Shown here piece by piece: positions 7,594 through 15,985 of a stretch of DNA of 35,605 bases (the stretch's first letter is position 1; every line of letters begins with the position of its first letter). Made by a program: the position numbers and the translations under genes. A model generated the notes under the pieces. The model was not told the DNA's origin. It searched no databases and saw only the letters and a list, made by a program, of their open reading frames with translations. The stretch comes from Opitutaceae bacterium (lineage in GTDB: Bacteria > Verrucomicrobiota > Verrucomicrobiia > Opitutales > Opitutaceae), in NCBI GenBank assembly GCA_014879845.1, contig JACSRI010000049.1, positions 1 to 35,605 on the forward strand, read 5' to 3'.

Positions 7594-9534
7594 TCAGGGA
7601 GCGGGTGTCGGGGCCGGTGCAGCGGGCTGTTTCGCGCGATTGGCGAAGGCGCGGTGGAGTTTCGCCCATTCGAGCGAGCCGATGTAGGCCTCCACCTTCA
7701 CCTTGTGGCGTTTGTAGATCGTCGTGATCTCCTTGTCGGCGTCGGTGAGCATGGCGTCCTCTCGGGCGAGGAGCATGCGGTCGTGGATCACCTTCTTCTG
7801 CTCCTCGGTCAGGTCGGGTGCGATCTCGAGGTAGGCGTGGTAGGTGCGCGCCATACCCGGGCTGCGGCTCCATGCCTCCTTCAGCGCATCGATCTGCTCG
7901 GCGCTCAGGGTGGTCGCCAGTCTGTCAAGGAAAGCTCGATACGCCGGCTGGAGCGACGCATAGACGGTGTCGATGCGCTGGGCGATCACCTCGGCGGGAA
8001 ACTCATCCTTCGGCACGACGGCGCGGGCGGCGTTCCACTGTCTCCAGAGGTCGCCAAGCTCGGCGTCGTGGCTCCCATGCCACGCCCAGAGCGTGACGAG
8101 CCAGTCGGCGAGCGTGGCCCGGGCCTGCGCCGCCTTCGTCGCATCCTCGATGCGCAATCCGCCGATCAGCCGCTCCGCCTTGCCCTCCGCGCGCTTGAGC
8201 GCGGCTGCGTCGACGGGGACGGGCGCCGACTGGCCCGTGCGCAGCGCCGGCAGCCAGGCCTCGTAGCAACGGGTGTTGTAGGGAGCATGGGAGTTGTTCT
8301 CATCGCCATGCCCGCCGCGCGGCAGGAGCACGAGTTCCTTGGGTGCGGTGATCTGGTTGAACGCGGCGAGGATGCCCTCGGGCGGGCACACCTCGTCGCG
8401 CAGGCCCGCGCTCACGAGCACGGGGCAGCGGATGTCGGGAGCGAAGTTGGCCACGTCGAAATACCGGCTCGCCTCGCGCACCGCGCCGGCGGCCTTGCCG
8501 TTTGTCCAGTCCCACCACTGCGGCCAGCCGCCCTTGCGACCGACGACCGGGCCGTGCATGTCGCACCCGGCCGGGACGGTGGCGAGCGCGGCCGTGATGC
8601 GCGGGTGCAGTGCGGCGGTGACGAGTGCCTGCATGCCGCCCTGGCTGCCGCCCATGACCACGAGCGTGCGGCCGTCCCAGTCGTCGCGGCCGGCGAGATA
8701 GTCGGCGCCGCGCACGCACGACAGGTACATGCGCAGGTAGTAGCTCGTGTCGCGCGAATCGTTGCCGATCGCCCAGTAGTTCTTGAGCGGGCCGTCGCCC
8801 TGCGCCTTGTAGGAGGCCTCGGGCTCGTCGATCGGCAGCTCGTGCGGCATGACGTTGAGCACGAGCCAGCCTTCGCGGGCGCGATCGGTCACCCAGCTCT
8901 TCTGCAGGCCGTAGACGCCGGCCCATTGCACGATCAGGAGCGCGGGGAATTTCGAGCCGGCGGTCGGACGTGCGAGCTGGGCGTTGAGCGTCGAGCCGCG
9001 GATGTTGTCCATGGTGACCTTCCAATACGCAAGCGAGGCGTCGTCGGCGTCGATCGCGGTGAGCCGCGGGTTGGCCGGCACGGCGCGGAGCTCGGCCAGG
9101 CGCTCCGCCCAGAACGTGGAGAAATCCTCCGGCCGCGGGGCCGAGAGCGCGATTCTCCCGGGTGCGGCGACGACGCCCGAGGTGGCGCGGTCGGCCTTGC
9201 CGTCGTCGCCCGTCCAGGTGACCTCGAGCAACAGCGAACCCGGTCCGGTGAAGGTCGACTCGACGCGGGCGATGCGCTCGGTGAACGCCAGCGAGCCGGC
9301 AGCGGATTCGACGAGCTGACCTCGCGACACGCGGTACCTCGCGTCGGCCGGCACGGCCTCACCGTCCCAAGTGATCGTCCACCGCACGGTCTGACCGGCC
9401 TCGTAGACGCCGTCATCGCGATCGGGCTCGAGGGAGAAGGCCGCTGTCAGGTGTTGGGCCGACGCGACCAGCACAGCGCAGAGGAGAGCGTAGGCGCGAC
9501 ACGAGATGCCGATGCGTTTCATCGTTCGAATCAT
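7594..9534 (-). CDS. Exported CE7-type acetyl esterase fused to a DUF3826 domain
   Basis: A 646-residue protein in three parts. Residues 1-32 are a signal peptide; MKRIGIS at residue 5 is an alternative start. Residues 33-130 form a beta-sandwich-like region. Residues 135-430 are an alpha/beta-hydrolase of the acetyl xylan esterase/cephalosporin-C deacetylase type, with GGSQGG (nucleophile Ser297), Asp380 in SAGLRDEVCPP and His409 in RGGHGDEN. CE7 esterases remove acetyl groups from short xylo-oligosaccharides and similar substrates. Residues 445-625 match my recollection of DUF3826, a helical exported domain seen near pectin-degradation genes in Bacteroidetes (IGGLRIEDATKAAQAR, SPGMARTYHAYLEIAP). 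The gene lies 94 bp downstream of the AraC regulator on the same strand. The esterase call is firm; the DUF3826 call is from memory of the family pattern. Confidence 0.83.
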   Translation of the reverse strand: MIRTMKRIGISCRAYALLCAVLVASAQHLTAAFSLEPDRDDGVYEAGQTVRWTITWDGEAVPADARYRVSRGQLVESAAGSLAFTERIARVESTFTGPGSLLLEVTWTGDDGKADRATSGVVAAPGRIALSAPRPEDFSTFWAERLAELRAVPANPRLTAIDADDASLAYWKVTMDNIRGSTLNAQLARPTAGSKFPALLIVQWAGVYGLQKSWVTDRAREGWLVLNVMPHELPIDEPEASYKAQGDGPLKNYWAIGNDSRDTSYYLRMYLSCVRGADYLAGRDDWDGRTLVVMGGSQGGMQALVTAALHPRITAALATVPAGCDMHGPVVGRKGGWPQWWDWTNGKAAGAVREASRYFDVANFAPDIRCPVLVSAGLRDEVCPPEGILAAFNQITAPKELVLLPRGGHGDENNSHAPYNTRCYEAWLPALRTGQSAPVPVDAAALKRAEGKAERLIGGLRIEDATKAAQARATLADWLVTLWAWHGSHDAELGDLWRQWNAARAVVPKDEFPAEVIAQRIDTVYASLQPAYRAFLDRLATTLSAEQIDALKEAWSRSPGMARTYHAYLEIAPDLTEEQKKVIHDRMLLAREDAMLTDADKEITTIYKRHKVKVEAYIGSLEWAKLHRAFANRAKQPAAPAPTPAP

Positions 9535-9628
9535 GAAGAGATCACTATTCCACCATGTGCCGCTGAGGCGAGCCGCATGCGGATAGCCGACTTCCTGCCG
9601 CCGCTCTCCGAGTAGCCAGCTGGGCGGA

Positions 9629-10537
9629 TCAGGCGGGGCGCCGGTCAGCGGGCTTGGGGCGTGTCGGGCGCGGGCGGGTACCGCGCCGGTAGTCCATGGG
9701 CGAACGGCCGTAGGCCGCGCTGAAGGCGCGGCTGAAGGTGTAGATCGAGGTGAAGCCGCACTTGGCCGCCACCTCGGTGATGCGGTCGGGTGTGAGCCTC
9801 AGCAGCCCGCAGGCGCGCTCGAGCCTCAGCCGACGCAGGTGCCGGCCCAGGCTCACGCCGCACGAGGCCTGAAAGCGTGCGCGCAGGTGGCTCTGGCTGA
9901 TGCCGAGCGTGCGCGCCAGTTCCTTGATCGTGATCGGTGCGTCGACGCGGTGGGCGAGTTGGTTGACTTGGGTGACCAGTCCGGGGTTGGCGTCCGGCGC
10001 CGGCTGGCGCTGGGGCGCGTGCTCCTGGCGGCGCAGGTGCGCGAGCAGGAGCGCGAGCAGCAGCGCCGGGAGCTCGGACGTGCGGCCCTCTTCCTGGTAG
10101 GCGGAGATCAGCTGCCGGGCGTAGTCGCGCACCTCGCGGGTGATCGTGAACGGCTGGTACTGCAGCGCCGCCAGGCCCTGCGCATCGGCCAGGTCGAAGG
10201 TGATGAACGCCCAGTGCAGCGCCCGGTCGTCCTCGAGGGCGAGGTAGTGGTGGAACTGGAAGGGAAACACCAACAGGCCCTCACCCGGGTCGAGGGGGAT
10301 GACGCGATCGTCCACGCACACCGGCACGCCGCCGCGCAGCGCGAGGATGAGCACGAACCGGTGGTGCAGCGCACGGCCGCGGCGCGGGTGATTGAGTTCA
10401 CGGGTCGAGCGTCGCTGGAAGCAGATGATGTTGTCCGGCAGGACGAGCGGACCGGGCCGTCGGCCGAGCAGGGGGTTCGAAGGCTGGGGCAGGGTGGCGG
10501 CGATCGCCTCGAGCGAGGTGCGGACAGGCTGTGGCAT
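9629..10537 (-). CDS. AraC-family transcriptional regulator
   Basis: A 302-residue regulator. Residues 35-125 form a cupin-like sensor domain (LALRGGVPVCVDDRVIPLDPG, then VFPFQFHHYLAL). Residues 190-290 hold the AraC double helix-turn-helix: ITIKELARTLGISQSHLRARFQ, followed by the signature ITEVAAKCGFTSIYTFSRAF and GRSPMDYRR. It is divergent from the N-acetylglucosamine operon with an 87-bp gap containing that operon's promoter, and it precedes the CE7-DUF3826 esterase gene on its own strand. It is therefore the likely regulator of the amino-sugar operon, sensing a sugar ligand. The ligand and whether it activates or represses cannot be read from the sequence. Confidence 0.9.
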   Translation of the reverse strand: MPQPVRTSLEAIAATLPQPSNPLLGRRPGPLVLPDNIICFQRRSTRELNHPRRGRALHHRFVLILALRGGVPVCVDDRVIPLDPGEGLLVFPFQFHHYLALEDDRALHWAFITFDLADAQGLAALQYQPFTITREVRDYARQLISAYQEEGRTSELPALLLALLLAHLRRQEHAPQRQPAPDANPGLVTQVNQLAHRVDAPITIKELARTLGISQSHLRARFQASCGVSLGRHLRRLRLERACGLLRLTPDRITEVAAKCGFTSIYTFSRAFSAAYGRSPMDYRRGTRPRPTRPKPADRRPA

Positions 10538-10567
10538 TTGTGCAAAATCTTTCGGCGTTTCTGCCAG

Positions 10568-10595
10568 TTGTCACGACGCGAGCCAATCCTATGAT
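10568..10595 (+). promoter_or_regulatory. Sigma-70 promoter of the nagB-hex-nagP-nagX operon
   Basis: TTGTCA (10568-10573) and TATGAT (10590-10595) are spaced by 16 nt in the 87-bp gap between the divergent araC-type gene and nagB. Both boxes match five of six consensus positions. Transcription would start near 10602, giving a leader of about 23 nt. No clear direct-repeat operator for the AraC protein is visible; sites would have to lie upstream, overlapping the regulator's own start region. Confidence 0.6.
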
Positions 10596-10624
10596 GCAGG
10601 TCGTCCACCCGCTCCCGTTTCGCG

Positions 10625-12592
10625 ATGAATCCGCTCACTCCGGTCGTCCGTAGTCGTTTCGAGCACGTGCCGCTCGCCGTCTTTGGCAGCAGCGCCGAGG
10701 CTTCCGCCGCGGTGGCCCGCGAGGTCGCCGCCCTCATCCGCTCCCGGCCCAGGGGCCGGCCGCCTGTCGTGCTCGGCCTCGCCACGGGCTCGAGTCCGGT
10801 GGCGCTCTACCGCGAGCTCGTCCGGCTGCACCGCGAGGAGGGCCTGAGCTTTGCCAACGTCATCTCGTTCAATCTCGACGAGTACTACCCGCTCCCGCCC
10901 GAGCACCCGCAGAGCTACCGCTACTTCATGCGGAAGCACCTTTTCGATCACATCGACATCGATCCCGCCAACACCCACCTGCCCGAGGGGACCGTGCCGA
11001 AGGACGGGATCGACGCGCATTGCCGCGCCTATGAGGACAAGATCCGCGCCGCGGGTGGGATCGATTTCCAGGTGCTCGGCATCGGCCGGACGGGCCACAT
11101 CGGCTTCAATGAGCCCGGCAGCCCCGGTCGCTCACGCACGCGGCTCATCGCGCTCGATCCGCTTACGCGGCGCGACGCGGCGGGCGACTTCGGCGGCGAG
11201 GAACAGACGCCCCGACACGCGCTGACCATGGGTGTGCGCACGATCCTCGAGGCACGACGCGTGGTCCTCATGGCCTGGGGCCAGCACAAGGCCGCGATCG
11301 TGCGCGCCGCCATCGAGGTCGACGTGACCGCCCAGGTCACGGCGTCGTACCTGCAGGAGCACGACAACGCCCTCTTCGTCCTCGACCAGGCCGCGGCGGG
11401 TTCGCTCACGCGGTTCCGCGCGCCCTGGCTGCTCGGTCCGCTCGAGGAGCAGGGGCTCGCCTGGGACGAGCGCATGACCCGGCGCGCCATCCTCTGGCTC
11501 GCGGGGAAGTGCGGGAAGGCGATCCTCAAGCTCACCGACGACGATTACAACGAGGCCGGCCTGCAGGATCTCCTGCGCGTGCACGGATCCGCCTACGAGG
11601 CCAACCGCACCGGCTTCTACCAGATGCAGCACACCATCACGGGCTGGCCCGGCGGACGCGATCCCGCCCGCACCCAGCCCGGCGACGCGCTCGCGCGACC
11701 GCTGCGCGCCAAGTCCGCCGGCCTCTTCCCCAAGCGCGTGCTCGTGCTGTCCCCACATCCCGACGACGACGTCATTTCCATGGGCGGCACGCTCTGCCGG
11801 CTCGTCGACCAGGGACACGAGGTGCACATCGCCTACGAAGTCTCCGGCGCCAATGCCGTGTCGGACGAGACGCTTTGGCGGGCGCTGCTTTTTGCGCGAG
11901 ATTCCGGCCTCGGCGGCGACAGGCACGCACCGGCCGTGCGCGCGTGGTGCGACACTTACGAGGCGACTGGCGCGCTGCCGGCTGACGCAGCGCTACGCGG
12001 TTGGAAAGGCCTCGTGCGTCGGCACGAGGCGACCGCGGCCGCGCGCGTGTGCGGCGTGGGTCCGGCCCGGCTGCATTTTCTCGACCTGCCTTTCTATGAG
12101 TCGGCCGTCGCGCGCGGACGCCACACCGGTCCGGAGGATGTGGCGATCATGCGGCGGTTGCTGCAGGAGGTGCGTCCCCATCTCATCTACGCGGCCGGCG
12201 ACCTCGACGACCCGCACGGCACGCACCGCCTCTGCCTGCACGTGCTGCGCGAAGCCATCGCGCAGAGTGCCGGCGAATCCTGGGTGGGTGAGACGGAGCT
12301 CTGGCTCTACCGCGGTGCCTGGGCGGAGTGGGAACTCGACGAGATCGATCTCGCCGTGCCACTCAGCCCGCAGGAAGTGATGCGCCGCCGCCGCGCCATC
12401 TTCCGCCACGAGACGCAGAAGGATCTCGCGCTCTTCCCCGGCGGCGATCGCCGCGAATTCTGGCAACGCACGGAGGATCGGAGTCGCCGCATGGCCGACG
12501 CCTACAACAATCTCGGTCTCGCCGAATACGAGGCCATCGAAGCCTTCAAGCGTTTCTCGCCCGAGGAGTTTCTCCGCCATGTCGCGCTCTAG
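10625..12592 (+). CDS. nagB: Glucosamine-6-phosphate deaminase fused to a PIG-L/LmbE deacetylase domain
   Basis: A 655-residue fusion. Residues 20-290 are NagB-like: GLATGSSP (phosphate loop), NLDEYYPL with Asp85 (Asp72 of the E. coli enzyme), GIGRTGHIGFNEP with His158 and Glu163 (His143 and Glu148), and MGVRTILEARRV. Thr156 stands where E. coli NagB has catalytic-triad Asp141. Residues 290-365 are a helical linker. Residues 370-640 are a PIG-L/LmbE zinc deacetylase: SPHPDDDVISMGG (His378, Asp380, Asp381) and HGTHRLCLHV, with His534 as likely third zinc ligand. NagB converts GlcN-6-P to fructose-6-P and ammonia; PIG-L enzymes deacetylate GlcNAc groups. The same fusion is known from Bacteroidetes. 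It is first in the amino-sugar operon and overlaps the next gene by 14 nt. Confidence 0.9.
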   Translation: MNPLTPVVRSRFEHVPLAVFGSSAEASAAVAREVAALIRSRPRGRPPVVLGLATGSSPVALYRELVRLHREEGLSFANVISFNLDEYYPLPPEHPQSYRYFMRKHLFDHIDIDPANTHLPEGTVPKDGIDAHCRAYEDKIRAAGGIDFQVLGIGRTGHIGFNEPGSPGRSRTRLIALDPLTRRDAAGDFGGEEQTPRHALTMGVRTILEARRVVLMAWGQHKAAIVRAAIEVDVTAQVTASYLQEHDNALFVLDQAAAGSLTRFRAPWLLGPLEEQGLAWDERMTRRAILWLAGKCGKAILKLTDDDYNEAGLQDLLRVHGSAYEANRTGFYQMQHTITGWPGGRDPARTQPGDALARPLRAKSAGLFPKRVLVLSPHPDDDVISMGGTLCRLVDQGHEVHIAYEVSGANAVSDETLWRALLFARDSGLGGDRHAPAVRAWCDTYEATGALPADAALRGWKGLVRRHEATAAARVCGVGPARLHFLDLPFYESAVARGRHTGPEDVAIMRRLLQEVRPHLIYAAGDLDDPHGTHRLCLHVLREAIAQSAGESWVGETELWLYRGAWAEWELDEIDLAVPLSPQEVMRRRRAIFRHETQKDLALFPGGDRREFWQRTEDRSRRMADAYNNLGLAEYEAIEAFKRFSPEEFLRHVAL

Positions 12593-14663
12593 CCTGCTCG
12601 CCGTCACGACCACCGCCCTGTTCCTGTCCGTCGCACCCCGCTCCGCCGTGTCCGCCGTGCCGACCCCCGTAAGTGTCATGCCCTTGCCGCACAGCGTCGT
12701 CGCGGCCGAGGGCCGGCTGCCGATCACGGCGAAACTCACCGTCGCGCTGCGCGGACACGACGATGCGCGCCTGCGTGCCGGTCTCGCCCGCGCGCTGCGC
12801 CGCGCCGAGGAGCGCACGGGACTGACCTTCGCCCGCACGCCGCAGGCCGCGTATGTGATCTCCGGTGACTCGAGCGCCGCGACGCTCGTCATCGAGTGCG
12901 GCGCGGCGGCCGCCGCCGTGCCCGTGCTGGGTGAAGACGAGAGCTACACGCTCGCGATCACGCCGTCTCAGGCGGTCCTGCGCGCGCCCACCGTCCACGG
13001 CGTGCTCCACGGCCTGGAGACGACGCTGCAGCTCCTGCAGGGCGACGCGGGCGGCTGGTTCCTGCCCGCGATGCGCATCGAGGACCGGCCGCGCTTTCCG
13101 TGGCGCGGGCTGATGCTCGATGTCTGCCGCCATTGGCAGCCGATGGAGGTGGTCAAACGCACCCTCGACGGCATGGCGCTGGCCAAGCTCAACGTGCTGC
13201 ACCTGCACCTCACCGAGGACCAGGGCTTCCGCATCGAGTCGAAGTCGTTTCCCCGCTTGCACGAGATGGGCTCGGACGGGCTCTATTTCACGCAGGAGCA
13301 GATGCGCGAGATCATCGCCTACGCGGCCGAGCGCTGCATCCGCGTCGTGCCGGAGTTTGACATCCCCGGACATGCCACGAGCTGGCTCGTCGGCCACCCG
13401 GAGATCGGCAGCGCGCCGGGGCCGTATGTGATCGAGCGCAAGTGGGGCATCTTCGATCCCGTCCTCGATCCGACCAACCCGCGCACCTACGAAATCCTCG
13501 ACGGTTTCCTCACCGAGATGGCGGCATTGTTTCCCGATCCGTACCTGCACATCGGCGGCGATGAGAACAACGGTGTCCACTGGAGCGCCAACGCGAAGAT
13601 CCAGCAATACATCAGGGACCACGACCTGAAGGATCTCCACGGCCTGCACACGCACTTCAACAACCGCGTCCACGCCATCCTCGCCCGCAACGGCAAGCGC
13701 CTCGTCGGCTGGGACGAGATACTCCATCCCGACCTCGCGTCCGGCAGCGTGGTGCACTCCTGGCGCGGCCCCGACGGCATCGCGGCCGCGACGGCGCTTG
13801 GATTCGCGACCATTCTCTCCAACGGCTACTACATCGACCTCAGCCATCCCACGGTCGACCACTACCTCAACGACCCGATCCCGCCCGGCTCGAAGCTCAC
13901 CGAGGCGCAGCAGAAGCTCGTGCTCGGCGGCGAGGCCACGATGTGGGCGGAGTGGGTGACGCCCGAGACGATCGACTCGCGCCTCTGGCCGCGCACCGCC
14001 GCGATCGCCGAGCGCCTCTGGTCGAGGCAGGACGTGCGCGACGTCGACGACATGTACCGGAGACTCGGTTACGTCAGTCGCCGCCTCGAGGAGGCGGGCA
14101 TGCGGCACCTGAGCTACATTGATCCGGCGCTGCGGAGGCTGGCGGGGGATGGGGCGTCGGCGGAAGACCTTGTTCTACTGCGCGAGTTCGTCGACCTGCT
14201 CGAGCCCGTGAAGGTGTATCAACGCGGCCGGCACCAGCCTGACGCGACGCAGCACACGCCGCTCACCGGCCTCGTCGACTGCACGCGGCCGGACAGCCGG
14301 GCGGCGCGGGGGTTTGCCGCGCAGGTGGATTTGTACCTGCGCAACCCCAAGGCTCCTGCGGTGGCGGAGACGCTCTCCGCCCAGCTCAAGCAGTGGGATG
14401 CGATGGCTCGCCGACTTTCTGATGGGCTCGTCAAACGCTCGCCCCGTCTGCGCGAGGCCGAGCCTTTGGTCCAGGCGTTGGGAGCGGCTTGCGGTGCCGG
14501 ACGCGACGCCATCGAAATCCTCACACATGGGACAAAGCCTCCGGCCCGCTGGCGCGAGGCTCAGCTTTCGGCGCTGGAGCGCGCGGGAAAACCCTTCGCG
14601 GCCGTGGAGTTTCCCATCATGCCGGCGATCCGAGCGCTGGTCGAGGCGGCGGCGCAACCCTGA
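12579..14663 (+). CDS. Exported GH20 beta-N-acetylhexosaminidase
   Basis: A 694-residue exported hydrolase that removes terminal GlcNAc (or GalNAc) from chito-oligosaccharides and glycans. A signal peptide covers residues 1-26. Residues 30-165 are the non-catalytic GH20b-type domain, ending in THRE-like VHGVLHGLETTLQLL. The TIM barrel follows: RFPWRGLMLDVCRHW, NVLHLHLTEDQGFRIE, VVPEFDIPGHATSWL, and HIGGDENNGVHW with the catalytic pair Asp328-Glu329 (substrate-assisted mechanism). Further on are LVGWDEIL, SWRGPDG and GGEATMWAEWV. About 180 residues of helical C-terminal extension complete it. GAGGAG at 12563-12568, 10 nt before the ATG, supports this start inside the nagB end and suggests translational coupling. 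Confidence 0.93.
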   Translation: MSRSSLLAVTTTALFLSVAPRSAVSAVPTPVSVMPLPHSVVAAEGRLPITAKLTVALRGHDDARLRAGLARALRRAEERTGLTFARTPQAAYVISGDSSAATLVIECGAAAAAVPVLGEDESYTLAITPSQAVLRAPTVHGVLHGLETTLQLLQGDAGGWFLPAMRIEDRPRFPWRGLMLDVCRHWQPMEVVKRTLDGMALAKLNVLHLHLTEDQGFRIESKSFPRLHEMGSDGLYFTQEQMREIIAYAAERCIRVVPEFDIPGHATSWLVGHPEIGSAPGPYVIERKWGIFDPVLDPTNPRTYEILDGFLTEMAALFPDPYLHIGGDENNGVHWSANAKIQQYIRDHDLKDLHGLHTHFNNRVHAILARNGKRLVGWDEILHPDLASGSVVHSWRGPDGIAAATALGFATILSNGYYIDLSHPTVDHYLNDPIPPGSKLTEAQQKLVLGGEATMWAEWVTPETIDSRLWPRTAAIAERLWSRQDVRDVDDMYRRLGYVSRRLEEAGMRHLSYIDPALRRLAGDGASAEDLVLLREFVDLLEPVKVYQRGRHQPDATQHTPLTGLVDCTRPDSRAARGFAAQVDLYLRNPKAPAVAETLSAQLKQWDAMARRLSDGLVKRSPRLREAEPLVQALGAACGAGRDAIEILTHGTKPPARWREAQLSALERAGKPFAAVEFPIMPAIRALVEAAAQP

Positions 14664-14683
14664 GTCTCTCAGCACTTCTCCCC

Positions 14684-15967
14684 ATGCCCTCCCCATCCGC
14701 CGCTCCGTCGGCACCCCGTCACTACGCGCTGTCGATCGCGATCATCGGCGTGTTGTTCTTCATCTTCGGCTTCGTCACGTGGCTGAATGGAACGCTCATC
14801 CCGTTCCTCAAGCTGACGTGCGACCTCCAGACCGACGCGCAGGCGCTGCTCGTGACCTTCGCGTTCTACATGTCCTACTTCTTCCTCGCGATCCCGTCCT
14901 CCTACATTCTGCGCTGGACGGGCTTCAAGAACGGCATGTCGCTCGGCCTGGTCGTGATGGCGGTGGGCGCCCTCATCTTCATCCCCGCGGCCACGTCGCG
15001 CAGCTTTGCACTCTTTCTCACCGGGCTGTTCGTGCAGGGCATGGGATTGTCGCTCCTGCAGACCGCGTCCAACCCGTACATCTCCGTCATCGGCCCGATC
15101 GAGAGCGCGGCCAGTCGCATCTCGATCATGGGCATCTGCAACAAGGTCGCGGGCGCGCTCAGCCCGATCGTGCTCAGCGCGATCGTGCTCAGCAGTGCCA
15201 ATGAAACCGTGGCGCAGCTCGAGGCCGCCGCCGGTCCCGCCGAGCGCGCGGCCCTGTTGCAGGAACTTTCGCACCGCATCATCATGCCCTACGTGGTCAT
15301 GGCCATCGCGCTCGTGCTCCTCGGTCTGATGATCCGCTTCTCGCCTCTGCCGGAGATCGATGCCGAGACCGAGTCCGACACGGGTGTGTCCGGGGCCGAC
15401 CCGAAGACGTCGATCCTGCAGTTCCCGCATCTGCTTCTCGGCGTGGTGTGCATCTTCGTCTACGTGGGCGTGGAGGTGATGGCCGGTGACGTGATCACAC
15501 TTTACGGCAAGGCCCTCGGCCTCGGTCTCGACAAGACGAAGATCCTCACGACCTACACCATGGTCTCCATGCTCGTCGGTTATACGATCGGCATCCTCAC
15601 GATCCCGCGCTTCATGCGCCAGGAGACGGCGCTCAAGCTCTCGGCCATCACGGGCATCCTCTTCTCGATCGTGGCGTTCCTCGCGCCCGGCATGGTCTCG
15701 ATCACGTTCGTCGCGCTGCTCGGCCTCGCCAATGCGCTGATGTGGCCGGCGATCTTTCCCATGGCGATCGCCGGGCTCGGGCGCTTCACCAAGATCGGTT
15801 CGGCCCTGCTCATCATGGGCATCGCGGGCGGCGCGATCATCCCGCAGGCGTATGGCTATCTCTCGCACGTGATCAGCCACCAGGCCGCGTTCTTCTGGTG
15901 CGTGCTGCCGGGCTATCTCTACATCCTCTTCTACGCGGTGAAGGGCCATCGGGCCGGACGCGCCTGA
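14684..15967 (+). CDS. nagP: NagP-type sugar transporter (MFS, FucP-like)
   Basis: A 427-residue membrane protein with 12 predicted segments. The frame is open further upstream, but that part overlaps the GH20 gene, so the ATG at 14684, 20 nt after the GH20 stop, is used. FFIFGFVTWLNGTLIPFLK in the first helix, GMGLSLLQTASNPYISVIGP in the fourth, and ALMWPAIFPMAIAGLGRFTKIGS near the end are hallmarks of the FucP/glucose-galactose/NagP proton-sugar symporters. Its place between a hexosaminidase and a NagX homologue, in an operon with nagB, points to N-acetylglucosamine uptake across the inner membrane. Fucose, glucose or galactose transport is possible by family alone. Confidence 0.88.
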   Translation: MPSPSAAPSAPRHYALSIAIIGVLFFIFGFVTWLNGTLIPFLKLTCDLQTDAQALLVTFAFYMSYFFLAIPSSYILRWTGFKNGMSLGLVVMAVGALIFIPAATSRSFALFLTGLFVQGMGLSLLQTASNPYISVIGPIESAASRISIMGICNKVAGALSPIVLSAIVLSSANETVAQLEAAAGPAERAALLQELSHRIIMPYVVMAIALVLLGLMIRFSPLPEIDAETESDTGVSGADPKTSILQFPHLLLGVVCIFVYVGVEVMAGDVITLYGKALGLGLDKTKILTTYTMVSMLVGYTIGILTIPRFMRQETALKLSAITGILFSIVAFLAPGMVSITFVALLGLANALMWPAIFPMAIAGLGRFTKIGSALLIMGIAGGAIIPQAYGYLSHVISHQAAFFWCVLPGYLYILFYAVKGHRAGRA

Positions 15968-15985
15968 GGCGGGAGCACCGCCGCC

